Part shown: positions 44,136 through 55,695 of the stretch, one piece after another | Layout: every line of letters starts with the position of its first letter | Numbering within the stretch: position 1 is the first letter of the stretch | NCBI GenBank assembly: GCA_038254545.1 | Contig: JBBSGB010000006.1 | Location: 56,105 to 120,104 of the forward strand | Direction: 5' to 3' | DNA from: CAHJXF01 sp038254545 | GTDB taxonomy: Bacteria > Pseudomonadota > Gammaproteobacteria > Burkholderiales > Burkholderiaceae_D | DNA: 64,000 nucleotides | The notes under the pieces: model-generated | Databases searched by the model: none | Told to the model about the DNA's origin: nothing | Seen by the model: only the letters and a program-made list of their open reading frames with translations | Translations under genes and position numbers: made by a program

Positions 44136-44959
44136 ATGCGCGCCTTCATGCGACGGTTTGTCCGCAACCGCCCGGCCGTGCTCGGCCTGGTGGTCCTGAT
44201 GACGGTCGTCGCCCTCGCCCTGCTCGCACCGGTGATTCATCCCAGCAGCCCGTTCCTGCTGATCGGCAAGCCCTTCCAGCCTCCCTTCGAGCAATTCCTG
44301 CTGGGCACCGACCAGCTCGGCCGCGACCTCACCGCCGCGGTCCTTTATGGCGCTCGCACCACACTGCTGATCGGGCTGGTGGCTACCGTCATCGCAGTCC
44401 TGGTGGGCGCCACCATCGGCGGCCTGGCCGGTTACTACGGTGGCCGCGTGGACGCATGGCTGATGCGCTTCACCGAAATCTTTCAGACCATTCCGTTCTT
44501 CCTGTTCGCGATCCTCCTGGTGGCGGTTCTCACACCCTCGATCATCAACGTGATCGTCGCCATCGCGGTCGTGTCTTGGCCGCCGATGGCCCGGCTGGTG
44601 CGCGGGGAATTCATTGCCATGCGAAATCGCGAGTTCGTGCTGGCGTGTGTATCGATGGGCATGAGCAATACCCGCATCATTCTGTTGCACATCCTGCCCA
44701 ATACGGTTTCGTCGATCATCGTCACGGGGTCGCTGATGGTGGCGACGGCCATCCTGATCGAATCGAGCCTCTCGTTTCTCGGTCTCTCCGATCCGAATGT
44801 GATGAGCTGGGGATTCATCATCGGTGCGGGAAGGACGGCTATCCGATCGGCATGGTGGGTGTGCACAATTCCAGGCATCGCCATCCTGCTCACCGTGATG
44901 GCCATCAACCTCGTGGGCGAAGGCCTGAACGACGCGCTCAATCCTCGGCTGCGAACGCT

Positions 44960-44963
<4 letters not shown>
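44136..44963 (+). CDS. Peptide-type ABC transporter permease (DppC family)
   Basis: A 275-residue permease with the OppC_N segment FVRNRPAVLGLVVLMTVVA, then LLGTDQLGRDLTAAVLYGAR, the EAA region EFVLACVSMGMSNTRIILLHILPN, and the C-terminal LNDALNPRLR motif of DppC. The stop overlaps the ATPase start (ATGA). Confidence 0.94.
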
Positions 44964-46608
<1,645 letters not shown>

Positions 46609-46612
<4 letters not shown>

Positions 46613-47994
46613 ATATTCCGCCGTCGCCATTCGAGGGAATCACCCTCGCCCAGTTCGCCGCGCGGTTCCGACGGGGCGAGATTTCATCCGAAGCGGCAAC
46701 CGCCGCCTTGCTCACGCGCGTCGAATCGCTGGAGCCGCGTTTGCGCGCGTTCGCATTCGTCGATGCCGACCGTGCACTCGCGCAGGCGGCCGCGATGGAT
46801 AGTCTGCGTGCGGCCAAGGTCGATCTTGGGCCGCTGATGGGCATTCCCGTATCAGTCAAGGACCTGTTCAGCGTCGACGGAATGCCCACGAAAGCAGGAA
46901 GCGAAGTGGACATCGCCGACCTCGTCGCGCCTCAGGGCAGCTTCATCACCGGGTTGCAGCGGGCGGGCTGTGTCCTGCTCGGGAAGACGAGAACGGTCGA
47001 GTTCGCACTGGGTGGATTCAACCTGAACGCGCCTCCGCCATGGAACCCCTGCGACCCGCACGTGGCCAGAATGACGGGCGGGTCGAGCCACGGCTCCGCG
47101 GTTGCGATGGCAGCAGGGCTGACCGGATTCGCAATCGGTTCGGACACCGGCGGTTCCGTGCGTTGGCCTGCGGCACTGTGCGGCGTCGTCGGATACAAAG
47201 CGACAACGGATCACTGGCCGCAGGACGGGATATTTCCGCTCTCGCTCGAGATGGACAGCATCGGCACCTTCACCGCGTCGGTGGCTGACGCGGCAGCGAT
47301 CCATGCCACGCTCGCCGGAAAGCGCATGCCCGAGGCGATTCCATCTTCATCACTCGTACTGGCCTTACCAGGCGATCATTTCTTCCAGAACATCGAACCT
47401 GCGGTGCAGGACTGCTTCGAGAGCGCGGTCGATCGCCTACGCACTGCCGGGGCGACGATCGTGGAGATCGCTCTTCCCGAGGCATCCGAAATCGATCAAG
47501 TGTTCGGCCCCCTGCTGACCGCGGAATGGATAGCCTTCGTGGGCCGCGAGCGCTTTCTGGCAAGCGAGTCGCGAATGGATCCGGTTGCGGCCGCTCGCAT
47601 TCGCGGCAGCCTCGATCTCCGTGCCGACGAGTATGTGCGGCTTCGCACGAGGCGGCGTGCACTCGTCGACATGATCTCCGCGCGCGCGGCCGGGATCGAT
47701 GGCTGGATCAGTCCAACGGTCGTCGCGCTTCCGGCTCCGTGCAGTGACTTCTGCAGCGTCGAGGCGGTGGCGGCTTGGAACCGGCTCAATACGCAGAACA
47801 CCCGCCCAGGGAATCTCTTCGGCCAATGCGGAATCTCGATCCCGATGCATCACCTCGGAGCGCCGTGGCCAGCTGGTTTCCAACTGTCTGGCGCGCGGAA
47901 TCGGGACCGGGAATTGCTGGCGGCCGCTCTCACGATCGAGGCCGTGATCGGGCGTGCCCCGACGATTTCAGACTTGACGTGGGCCGAACGCTGA
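46609..47994 (+). CDS. Amidase-signature family amidase (cytoplasmic)
   Basis: A 461-residue amidase. Triad motifs are PVSVKDLFSVDG (Lys), MTGGSSHGSAVAMAAG (cis-Ser) and GSDTGGSVRWPAALCG (nucleophile Ser). No signal peptide is seen, unlike the amidase at 14302. Coupled by ATGA to the ABC ATPase, it should hydrolyse the compound that the transporter brings in, releasing ammonia or an amine plus a carboxylate. The exact substrate is not evident. Confidence 0.92.
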
Positions 47995-48100
47995 ACATTT
48001 GGGATGCCGCGCGAATGGGCAAGCTTCCCGAGACGCGGAACAGTCGTTGTGTATGGGCTGCCGCGCCACTCGACGCTGTGCTCCGGGTTCGATCGATCGC

Positions 48101-49033
48101 TCAGGAAACGACTTGGTAGTAAAGGTTCTGCGGGTGTTTGGCCTGCGCGAAGAAGAACCAGCGCTCGGCCAGGAGGCCCGGCGCCTGCACCAGCACCGCG
48201 AGCACCCAGGGCAACGCGCCGCCGCTCGCAATCCCCCACAGCGACAGCAATGCCGGCAGTGCGAAAGCGAGCACCAGAAAACCGAGCTTGACGTTCTTCA
48301 AAGCGGCGAGCGACGCGCCGTGAAAGAACTCGCGGGTGTTGAACGAACCTGCCGACATGCCCATGGACTTCTGCACCAGCGTCGACGCCTTGATGCCGGT
48401 GGCCGATTGCAGCGTCGACTTGTGGCGCAAGGTCGCATTGCGTCGCAAGGTGAACCAGCGCGTCGCCCACGCAGCCAGAGTGACGGCCAGCGCGAACGGT
48501 CCGGCCACTTGCACGAGCCGCGTCTCCCCTGCGAGCACGCCGAGCGCGCACGCGAGCACCAGCCCGGACGACAATCCGATCAACGTGAAATTCACGATCG
48601 TCAGCGGATGCGCCCACTCCTCGATGAAACGCAGGCACGCGTAGATCATCGCCGTGCAATACCACAGCGCCGCCGCGCCTATCAACAGCAGTAGCGGCAG
48701 CAGCCACGACCAGGGCGCGTCGACGCCGAATTGCAGCGATACCCACCACACGGCCACCAGCACGATGAAGGCCGGCAACACGATCACCTCACGCGACATC
48801 CACGACGTGCGCCACATCAGCACCGAGCGCCACGCGCGCATCTTGTGGCCGAGGTGCAGGAAGGAAGACGCGAGGCCGGCCACCAGCAGCACTTCGGCGA
48901 GGCCGAGCGCGATCGTCAGGAAGCCCGGCGCAAGCTGAAGGCCGAACAGCACGGCGAGCGCCAGCGCAAAGACCAGTCCCTGCGCCGCACCAGCCAGCGT
49001 CGTGAAGAAGAGGATCGAGAATGCGGGATGCAT
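48101..49033 (-). CDS. soeC: Membrane anchor subunit of the sulfite dehydrogenase SoeABC (DmsC/NrfD-like)
   Basis: A 310-residue integral membrane protein with eight or so spans (first MHPAFSILFFTTLAGAAQGL). The DmsC-family traits are SFLHLGHKMRAWRSVLMWRTSWMSREV and IYACLRFIEEWAHPLTI. It anchors SoeAB on the cytoplasmic side and passes electrons to quinone. It is the last gene of soeABC, ending near the convergent amidase gene. Confidence 0.87.
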   Translation of the reverse strand: MHPAFSILFFTTLAGAAQGLVFALALAVLFGLQLAPGFLTIALGLAEVLLVAGLASSFLHLGHKMRAWRSVLMWRTSWMSREVIVLPAFIVLVAVWWVSLQFGVDAPWSWLLPLLLLIGAAALWYCTAMIYACLRFIEEWAHPLTIVNFTLIGLSSGLVLACALGVLAGETRLVQVAGPFALAVTLAAWATRWFTLRRNATLRHKSTLQSATGIKASTLVQKSMGMSAGSFNTREFFHGASLAALKNVKLGFLVLAFALPALLSLWGIASGGALPWVLAVLVQAPGLLAERWFFFAQAKHPQNLYYQVVS

Positions 49034-49039
49034 GTGGCC

Positions 49040-49792
49040 TCAGTCGTCGCCGCCGGCCGACTGCGTCACGCGACGCGGCAGATATTGGTTCGCCGGCTTC
49101 GTCTCCCACTCGGGCATCAGCGCATAACCGCCCCGCTCGCGAATCGCCTTCGATACTTCGGAGTCCGGGTCCTTCACGTCGCCGAACAGGCGCGCCCCGG
49201 TCGGGCACGCCTTCACGCACGCCGGCTTGCGGTCTTCCTTGGGCAGATGCGGGTCGTAGATGCGATCGACGCACAGCGTGCACTTGGTCATCACCTGGCG
49301 TTTTTCGTCGATCTCGCGCGCGCCGTAGGGACAGGCCCAAGCGCAGTATTTGCAGCCGATGCACTTGTCGTAGTCGACCAGCACGATGCCGTCTTCCTTG
49401 CGCTTGTAGCTCGCGCCGGTCGGACACACCGGTACACACGGTGGGTCCTCGCAATGCAGGCAGCTCTTGGGGAAGTGGATCGTATCGGTGCCCGGGAAAA
49501 GGCCGGCTTCGTAGGTCTGCACGCGATTGAAGAAAGTGCCGGTCGGATTGGCGCCATAGGCGCATTGATCGACCAGCGGGCCGGCCGACCCTGAGGTGTT
49601 CCACTCCTTGCACGAGGTCACGCACGCGTGGCAGCCGACGCAGACGTTGAGATCGATGACCAACGCGAGCTGGATCGCGAGCGTCTCCCCTTGCTCGGCA
49701 CGCACGCGTGCCGGCGGCGGCTTCCGCGAAGTGCTTGCCGGCGCTTCGGCAACGACGTTCGAAGCCAACAGGTCTTGCAACCAGTTCATCAT
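49040..49792 (-). CDS. soeB: Iron-sulfur subunit of the sulfite dehydrogenase SoeABC
   Basis: A 250-residue protein with four ferredoxin-type cysteine sets: CVGCHACVTSC, CLHCEDPPCVPVC, CIGCKYCAWAC and CTLCVDRIYDPHLP with CVKAC. It thus holds four [4Fe-4S] clusters, the DmsB layout. An N-terminal extension of about 45 residues before LVIDLNVCVGC fits SoeB. It conducts electrons from SoeA to SoeC. It overlaps soeA by 4 bases and is 6 bases before soeC. Confidence 0.9.
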   Translation of the reverse strand: MMNWLQDLLASNVVAEAPASTSRKPPPARVRAEQGETLAIQLALVIDLNVCVGCHACVTSCKEWNTSGSAGPLVDQCAYGANPTGTFFNRVQTYEAGLFPGTDTIHFPKSCLHCEDPPCVPVCPTGASYKRKEDGIVLVDYDKCIGCKYCAWACPYGAREIDEKRQVMTKCTLCVDRIYDPHLPKEDRKPACVKACPTGARLFGDVKDPDSEVSKAIRERGGYALMPEWETKPANQYLPRRVTQSAGGDD

Positions 49793-52731
49793 GATTTGCG
49801 CCCCGCGAAATAGCTCAGCACACGAACGGCCTTGCCGCGCACGCCCGGCGCACTCGGCACGGTAGCGATTTGCGGAAAAGTTTCTTCCGTCTCTTCGGGC
49901 GCGGCCGGGCGAATGCGCACGCGCACGTCGTACCAGCCGGCCTGTCCGGTCACCGGGTCGGAGTTGCTCATGGTTCTGGCCGCGTTACCCTTTGCGTCGC
50001 CTTCGAACGGCAATTCGTCGGAGATCAGGTGATTGAGCAGGAAGCCCTTTCGCGCTTCGTCGGCGCCGGGCGCGAGTTGCCACGCCCCGTCGGCCTTGCC
50101 GATCGCGTTCCAGGTCCAAACCGTGCCGGGCTCGACCGCCTCGCTGTAGCGGATCATGCAGCGCACCTTGCCCCATTGGCTCTCGACCCAGCACCATCCG
50201 CCGTCGGCGATCTCCGCAGCCTGCGCGGTCAGCGGATTGACCTGCAGATAGTTGTGGCTATGGATCTGCCGCAGCCACGCGTTCTGCGAATCCCACGAGT
50301 GGTATTGCGCCATCGGCCGCTGCGTGATCGCGTTCAGCGGATACGCAGCCAGATCCGTCGCGGCCTCTTCGAGAGGCGCATACCAGAAAGGCAGCGGGTC
50401 GAAGTAGGTCTCGATGCGTGCGCGCAAGTCATCGGGCGGCTGACGGCCGGCCGACTTTCCTTGCGCCGCGAGGCGAAAGGTCTGCAGCGTGTCGGAGTAG
50501 ATCGCCAACTGCACCGGATCGTTTTTCTGGCGCCAGCCCTTCTCCTTCGCGAAATCCAGGTACGGTCGGTTCCAGTTGCGCATGTACTGCATGTGCTCGG
50601 GCATGTGGTACTGGAACACGCAGTTGTTCTTGGCGTACATCTCCCACTGCTTGGGGTTCGGTTCGCCACGCAGCGACTCGTCGCCATCCTTGCCGCGCCA
50701 GCCCATCAGGAAACCGACTCCCGGCTGCGGCTCGAAGTTGACGATGAAGTCGGGGTAGTCCTTGAACTTGCGCGCGCCTTCGGCCGTCGTGAACGCCGGG
50801 AACTTGAGGCGCGACGCGAGCTCGACCAGCACGTCCTGGAACGGCTTGCACTGGCCGGTGGGCGGCACCACCGGAACGCGCACCGAATCGACCGGGCCGT
50901 CGAATTCCGAGATCGGCCGGTCGAGCATGCTCATCACGTCGTGGCGTTCGAGATAGGTGGTGTCAGGCAGCACCAGATCGGCGAAGGCCACGGTCTCGCT
51001 CTGGAACGCATCGCACACCACGAGGAAGGGAATCATGTATTCGCCGCGTTCGTCCTTGCGGTTGAGCATCTCGCGCGCGGCCATCGTGTTCATGCTCGAG
51101 TTCCAGGCCATGTTGGCCATGAAGATCAGCAAGGTGTCGATGCGATACGGATCGCCCTTGACGGCGTTGGCTATGACGTTGTGCATCAGCCCATGGACCG
51201 ACAGCGGATGCTCCCACGAGAACGCGTGGTCGATGCGCACCGGCGAGCCGTCGGCGTTGAGCGCAAGTTCGTCCGGATTGGCGGGATAGCCGAGCGGCGC
51301 CGCGTTGAGCACCGTGTTCGGCTTGATCATATCGGGCGAGTTGAACGCGCGATAGTTCGGCACGATGTGGCGGGGGTACGGCGCCTTGTGCCGAAACCCA
51401 CCGGGCGCGTCGATCGTGCCGAGCACGCTCATCAGCACGGCCAGTGCGCGTATCGTCTGAAAGCCGTTCGAGTGCGCGGCGAGACCGCGCATTGCATGGA
51501 ACGCGACCGGGCGCGCCTGCGTGGTCGGATGTACCTTGCCCCACGTATCAGTCCATTCGATCGGCAACTCGAAGGCCTGCTTCAAGGCCGTGTCGCCCAT
51601 CTCGCGCGCGAGCTTGCGGATGCGCTCGGCAGGAATGCCGGTGATGACCGAGGCCCACTCGGGCGTGCAGGTGGACACGCGATCGCGCAGCAGCTGGAAC
51701 GAGGGTGCGACCCGCGTTCCATCGGCCAACGTGTAGTGCCCTTCGAGCGCCGGGTCGCAGCCCTCGGCGATGCCTTCGGGATACGCGTTCAGGATGCGGC
51801 CTCTTGCCTTGTCCCACACCAGCTTGTTGTGCGGCTCGCGGCCATCGCCTGGGGGACCCTTCTCGGGATTCGGATCGAACGCGAACAGGCCCTGGCGCGC
51901 GCAATCGTCGAGCACCACCAATTGCGGCGCGTTGGTGAAGCGCTTCAGGAACGCGTGATCGATCAGGTCGCTCGCGATCAATTCGTGCAGCAGCGCCATG
52001 AAGAGCGCGCCATCGGTGCCCGGCTTGATCGGGATCCATTCGTCGGCGATCGCCGAGTAGCCGGTGCGCACCGGGTTGATCGAGATGAAGCGGCCTCCGG
52101 CGCGCTTGAACTTACCGATCGCGATCTTCAGCGGATTGCTGTGATGGTCTTCGGCGGTCCCGATCATCACGAACAACTTCGCGCGGTCGAGATCGGGCCC
52201 GCCGAATTCCCAGAAGCTGCCGCCTATCGTGTAGATCATGCCGGCGGCCATGTTGACCGAGCAGAAGCCCCCGTGCGCCGCGTAGTTGGGCGTGCCGAAC
52301 TGCCGCGCGAAGAGCCCGGTCAGCGCCTGCATCTGGTCGCGGCCGGTGAAAAGCGCGAACTTCTTCGGATCGGTCGCGCGAATCTTGCCGAGTCGCTCGG
52401 TCAGGATCTCGAAGGTGCGATCCCACGAGATCGGCTCGAACTCACCGGCGCCGCGCTCGCTGCCGGGCTTGCGCAGCAATGGTTGCGTCAGCCGCGCCGG
52501 CGACAACTGCTTCATGATTCCCGACGCGCCCTTCGCGCAGATCACGCCCTGGTTCAGCGGATGATTCGGATTGCCGTCGATGTAGCGGATCTCGCCGTCG
52601 CGCAAGTGCACGCGGATGCCGCAACGACAGGCGCACATGTAGCAGGTCGTGGTCTTGACCTCGGTGATCGCGTCCGCCGCAGGTGACGCGAGCGGATCGT
52701 GGATCGGCTCGCTGGAAAGGAACTTGAACAC
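49789..52731 (-). CDS. soeA: Molybdopterin catalytic subunit of cytoplasmic sulfite dehydrogenase
   Basis: The 980-residue molybdoenzyme oxidises sulfite to sulfate. The N-terminal [4Fe-4S] ligands are in CYMCACRCG and GVICAKG. A candidate Mo-ligand region is HGGFCSVNMAAG. The C-terminal molydop-binding domain shows QVNPLTAQAAEIADGGW and GWYDVRVRI. No Tat signal is present, matching the cytoplasmic Soe type rather than periplasmic SorAB. The GTG start at 52731 (VFKFLSSEPIHDP) has AAGGA six bases upstream; a longer frame to 53064 overlaps pta and is rejected. It follows xsc and pta, whose sulfite it would remove. Confidence 0.88.
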   Translation of the reverse strand: MFKFLSSEPIHDPLASPAADAITEVKTTTCYMCACRCGIRVHLRDGEIRYIDGNPNHPLNQGVICAKGASGIMKQLSPARLTQPLLRKPGSERGAGEFEPISWDRTFEILTERLGKIRATDPKKFALFTGRDQMQALTGLFARQFGTPNYAAHGGFCSVNMAAGMIYTIGGSFWEFGGPDLDRAKLFVMIGTAEDHHSNPLKIAIGKFKRAGGRFISINPVRTGYSAIADEWIPIKPGTDGALFMALLHELIASDLIDHAFLKRFTNAPQLVVLDDCARQGLFAFDPNPEKGPPGDGREPHNKLVWDKARGRILNAYPEGIAEGCDPALEGHYTLADGTRVAPSFQLLRDRVSTCTPEWASVITGIPAERIRKLAREMGDTALKQAFELPIEWTDTWGKVHPTTQARPVAFHAMRGLAAHSNGFQTIRALAVLMSVLGTIDAPGGFRHKAPYPRHIVPNYRAFNSPDMIKPNTVLNAAPLGYPANPDELALNADGSPVRIDHAFSWEHPLSVHGLMHNVIANAVKGDPYRIDTLLIFMANMAWNSSMNTMAAREMLNRKDERGEYMIPFLVVCDAFQSETVAFADLVLPDTTYLERHDVMSMLDRPISEFDGPVDSVRVPVVPPTGQCKPFQDVLVELASRLKFPAFTTAEGARKFKDYPDFIVNFEPQPGVGFLMGWRGKDGDESLRGEPNPKQWEMYAKNNCVFQYHMPEHMQYMRNWNRPYLDFAKEKGWRQKNDPVQLAIYSDTLQTFRLAAQGKSAGRQPPDDLRARIETYFDPLPFWYAPLEEAATDLAAYPLNAITQRPMAQYHSWDSQNAWLRQIHSHNYLQVNPLTAQAAEIADGGWCWVESQWGKVRCMIRYSEAVEPGTVWTWNAIGKADGAWQLAPGADEARKGFLLNHLISDELPFEGDAKGNAARTMSNSDPVTGQAGWYDVRVRIRPAAPEETEETFPQIATVPSAPGVRGKAVRVLSYFAGRKS

Positions 52732-52754
52732 GGGCAGTCCTTGTCGGTTGACCT

Positions 52755-53699
52755 TCAGTTGATCGCGCTGGATGGCGATGCCGAGGCCAGCACGGCCAGA
52801 GCCACCGAAGCGATGCGCGATTGCAGCGAGTCGGCACGCGAGGTCAGCACGATCGGCACGCGCGCGCCGAGCACGAGACCGGCGCAATCGCCGCCGCCGA
52901 TGTAGTTGAAACTCTTGTACAACATGTTGCCGGCGTTCAGATCGGGCATCAGCATCAGGTCCGCCTCGCCGGCCACCTGCGAGTCCATTTTCTTGATGCG
53001 CGCCGCTTCGGCCGAGATTGCGTTGTCGAATCCGAATGGACCTTCGACGATTGCGCCGGGCCACTCGCCCTGCTGCGCGAGCGCGACCAGCGCCTCTGCA
53101 TCGATCGTCGCGGGAATCGCGGGGTTGACCGTCTCGACCGCGGTGACGATCGCGACCTTGGGATGCGCGATGCCGAGATGTTGCAACAGCCGCACGGCAT
53201 TGCCGATGATGTCGCGCTTGGTCTGCAGATTGGGCGCGATGTTGACGACGCAGTCGGCCAGCGCGAGCAGCTTCGGATAGCGTGGCAGGTCGAACAGAAA
53301 GGCGTGGCTGATGCGTGCTTCGCCGCGCAACCCTGTGGTCCTGTGAACCACCGCCGACATCAGCTCGTCGGTGTGCAGCGAGCCCTTCATCAGCGCACCG
53401 ATCGCGCCGTCACGCGCAAGTGCGGTCGCACGTTGCGCGGCTTCTCGCGCCGAAGCCGCGGTCGCGATCACTTCGAAATCGCTCGCATCGACACCGGCCT
53501 CCCCGGCCGCGCGCGCGATGCCGTGGGTCGGGCCGATCAGCACCGGTTGCGCGACGCCGCTTTCGACGATGCGGCGAGCCGCATCCAGCGCCAACGCGTC
53601 GCACGGATACACCAACCCGATGCGCGTCGCGCGAGCGGTCGATTGCCGCTGCGCGCGCGCGACGAGCCCATCCAGGCGCGGATGCGTCGACTGATGCAC
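52755..53699 (-). CDS. pta: Phosphate acetyltransferase (short form)
   Basis: It converts acetyl phosphate plus CoA to acetyl-CoA. The 314 residues correspond to the catalytic PTA_PTB domain only. Typical segments are IGLVYPCDALALDAARRIVE, GALMKGSLHTDELM, NIAPNLQTKRDIIGNAV and PDLNAGNMLYKSFNYIGG. It follows xsc by 24 bases, the standard partner in sulfonate degradation because Xsc makes acetyl phosphate. soeA begins 23 bases after it. Confidence 0.93.
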   Translation of the reverse strand: MHQSTHPRLDGLVARAQRQSTARATRIGLVYPCDALALDAARRIVESGVAQPVLIGPTHGIARAAGEAGVDASDFEVIATAASAREAAQRATALARDGAIGALMKGSLHTDELMSAVVHRTTGLRGEARISHAFLFDLPRYPKLLALADCVVNIAPNLQTKRDIIGNAVRLLQHLGIAHPKVAIVTAVETVNPAIPATIDAEALVALAQQGEWPGAIVEGPFGFDNAISAEAARIKKMDSQVAGEADLMLMPDLNAGNMLYKSFNYIGGGDCAGLVLGARVPIVLTSRADSLQSRIASVALAVLASASPSSAIN

Positions 53700-53723
53700 G
53701 GTGTTGCGCTTGCGGGCGCTCGC

Positions 53724-55532
53724 CTAGACGTAGTCCTTGTATTTCTCGAGGAAGCGGACCGGCTTGGCCAAGGCATCGCGGCGGAACGGATCGCCGAGTT
53801 CGCGCGTGCACATGATTTCGATGACGGTCGTCTTGCCTTGGTTCATCTGCGCATCGACCGCTTTCTTCAACGCCGGACCGACATCGTCGAGCTGATCGAC
53901 GACCACGCCTTCGGCGCCCATGGACTTCGCGATGCCGGCGAAGCTGGTGTTGTCGAGCTCGCCGGCGACGAAGCGGCGGTCGTAGAAATCGACCTGGTTC
54001 TTCTTCTCCGCGCCCCACTGGCGGTTGTGGAACACCACCGCCGTGACCGGGATCTCGTGGCGCACGCAGGTCATGATCTCGACCATGCTCATGCCCCATG
54101 CGCCGTCGCCCGCATACGCGATCGCCGGCCTATCCATCGCGGCGCACTTGGCGCCGATGATGGTCGGCAACGCGTAGCCGCAGTTGCCGAAGCTCATGGG
54201 TGCGAAGAAACTGCGCGGCTCTTCGAAACGCAGGTAGCTGTTGGCCACCGAGTTGATGTTGCCGATGTCGGTCGAGACCATCGCGCGCGGCGGCATCGCC
54301 TTCTCGAGTTCACGCAGCACCTGGCGCGGATGCAGCCAGTTGCCCGGTTCTTTCTTCTGCTCTTCGATCATGTCCAGGCTGTACGGGTCGCGCTCATGCG
54401 TCCACTCATCGAGCTCTTTCTCCCATGCATCCTTCTCGGTCTTGATCTTCGCGGCGCGCTCGGCCTTGGTGGCGTCGCTGGCCAGTTTCTTGCCGTCGAG
54501 GCGCTTGGTCAGCGCGACCGCTGCGGCCTTTGCGTCGCCATGGATCCCGACGGTGATCTTCTTCACCAGGCCGAGGTTGGTGTGATCGGCTTCGATCTGG
54601 ATGATCTTCGCGTCCTTCGGCCAATAGTCCAGACCGTGCTGAGGCAAGGTGCCGAACGGGCCCATGCGTGAACCGAGCGCAACCACCACGTCGGCCTGGG
54701 CGATCAGCTTCATTGCGGCCTTCGATCCCTGATAGCCGAGCGGGCCGGCCCACAGCGGATGGCTGGCCGGAAAGGCATCGTTGCGCAGGTAGCCGACAAC
54801 GACCGGCGCACCGAGGCGCTCGGCCAGCGCCTTGCACTCTTCGACCGCGTCGCCCATCACGACGCCGCCACCGGCGAGAATCACCGGAAACTTGGCGGTC
54901 GCCAGCAAGTCGGCCGCCTGGTTCAGGCTGTTCTCGCCGCCGGCGCCACGCTCGACGCGCATCGGCTTGGGAATCTCGCAGCTGATTTCGCCGTAGAAAT
55001 AGTCGCGAGGAATATTCAGTTGGGTCGGGCCCATCTCCGAGATCGCGCGGTCGAAACAGCGCGCGGTGAACTCGGCCATGCGCGTGGGATTGACGACATG
55101 CCCCTGGTATCTGGTGAACTCCTGGAACATCGGCAGCTGGTTGGCTTCCTGGAAACCACCCAGGCCAATGCCCATCGTGCCGGTCTCGGGCGTGATCATC
55201 ACGACCGGGCTGTGCGCCCAATAAGCCGCCGCGATGGCGGTCACGCAGTTGCTGATGCCGGGCCCGTTCTGGCCGATCACCACGCCGTGACGGCCGGAGA
55301 CGCGCGCATATCCGTCGGCCATGTGGGCGCCGCCCTGCTCGTGCACGACAGGGATCAGTCGAATTCCCGCGGGCGCGAAGATGTCCATCGCGTCCATGAA
55401 CGCGGAACCCATGATGCCGAATATGTCGGTCACGCCGTTGGCGACCATGGTTTCGACGAAGGCTTCGGACGGCGTCATCTTCTGCGCGCCGGTGACGGCT
55501 TCGCGAGCGGCGGAGGGGGGATTCTTGGTCAT
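53724..55532 (-). CDS. xsc: Sulfoacetaldehyde acetyltransferase
   Basis: A 602-residue thiamine-diphosphate enzyme that desulfonates sulfoacetaldehyde to acetyl phosphate and sulfite. Key segments are MTPSEAFVETMVANGVTDIFGIMGSAFMD, HEQGGAHMADGYARV (ThDP-activating Glu region), and the ThDP/Mg motif GDGAWGMSM to HNRQWGAEKKNQ. The acetolactate-synthase fold with IMGSAFMDAMDIF and NIPRDYFYGEI is characteristic of Xsc. The ribosome-binding site GAGGAG and a good sigma-70 promoter precede it. It is the first gene of an xsc-pta-soeABC operon, divergent from an IclR regulator. Confidence 0.95.
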   Translation of the reverse strand: MTKNPPSAAREAVTGAQKMTPSEAFVETMVANGVTDIFGIMGSAFMDAMDIFAPAGIRLIPVVHEQGGAHMADGYARVSGRHGVVIGQNGPGISNCVTAIAAAYWAHSPVVMITPETGTMGIGLGGFQEANQLPMFQEFTRYQGHVVNPTRMAEFTARCFDRAISEMGPTQLNIPRDYFYGEISCEIPKPMRVERGAGGENSLNQAADLLATAKFPVILAGGGVVMGDAVEECKALAERLGAPVVVGYLRNDAFPASHPLWAGPLGYQGSKAAMKLIAQADVVVALGSRMGPFGTLPQHGLDYWPKDAKIIQIEADHTNLGLVKKITVGIHGDAKAAAVALTKRLDGKKLASDATKAERAAKIKTEKDAWEKELDEWTHERDPYSLDMIEEQKKEPGNWLHPRQVLRELEKAMPPRAMVSTDIGNINSVANSYLRFEEPRSFFAPMSFGNCGYALPTIIGAKCAAMDRPAIAYAGDGAWGMSMVEIMTCVRHEIPVTAVVFHNRQWGAEKKNQVDFYDRRFVAGELDNTSFAGIAKSMGAEGVVVDQLDDVGPALKKAVDAQMNQGKTTVIEIMCTRELGDPFRRDALAKPVRFLEKYKDYV

Positions 55533-55576
55533 GATCGGGTCTCCTCAAGGGCGGTGATCGGCAGGTGATTCTATAA

Positions 55577-55597
55577 TCTGGAACGCCAGGTTCCGGA
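55577..55597. promoter_or_regulatory. Palindromic operator at the xsc transcription start
   Basis: Octamers TCTGGAAC and GTTCCGGA face each other over a GCCAG centre. A third copy of the TCCGGAAC octamer lies at 55667-55674. The palindrome sits just downstream of the predicted xsc start site, where a bound IclR-family protein would block transcription. Confidence 0.6.
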
Positions 55598-55603
55598 TTT
55601 AGA

Positions 55604-55632
55604 ACTATAGACGCGCGTTTCCGGGAAGTCAA
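55604..55632 (-). promoter_or_regulatory. xsc promoter
   Basis: On the minus strand TTGACT (55632-55627) and TATAGT (55609-55604) are separated by exactly 17 bases and point to xsc, leaving a leader of about 65 nt. Confidence 0.75.
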
Positions 55633-55695
55633 ACAAAATGAAAAAATGAGACATTCTGTACTAAATTCCGGAACTCAATTATCATCACACTCATC

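Noticed and set aside
49870..52686. Plus-strand frame of 938 codons opposite soeA
   Set aside because: Antisense shadow in high-GC DNA; no domain features, while soeA is fully supported.
52732..53064. N-terminal extension of soeA up to 53064
   Set aside because: It would overlap pta by over 300 bases, lacks homology, and a GTG with good ribosome-binding site exists at 52731.
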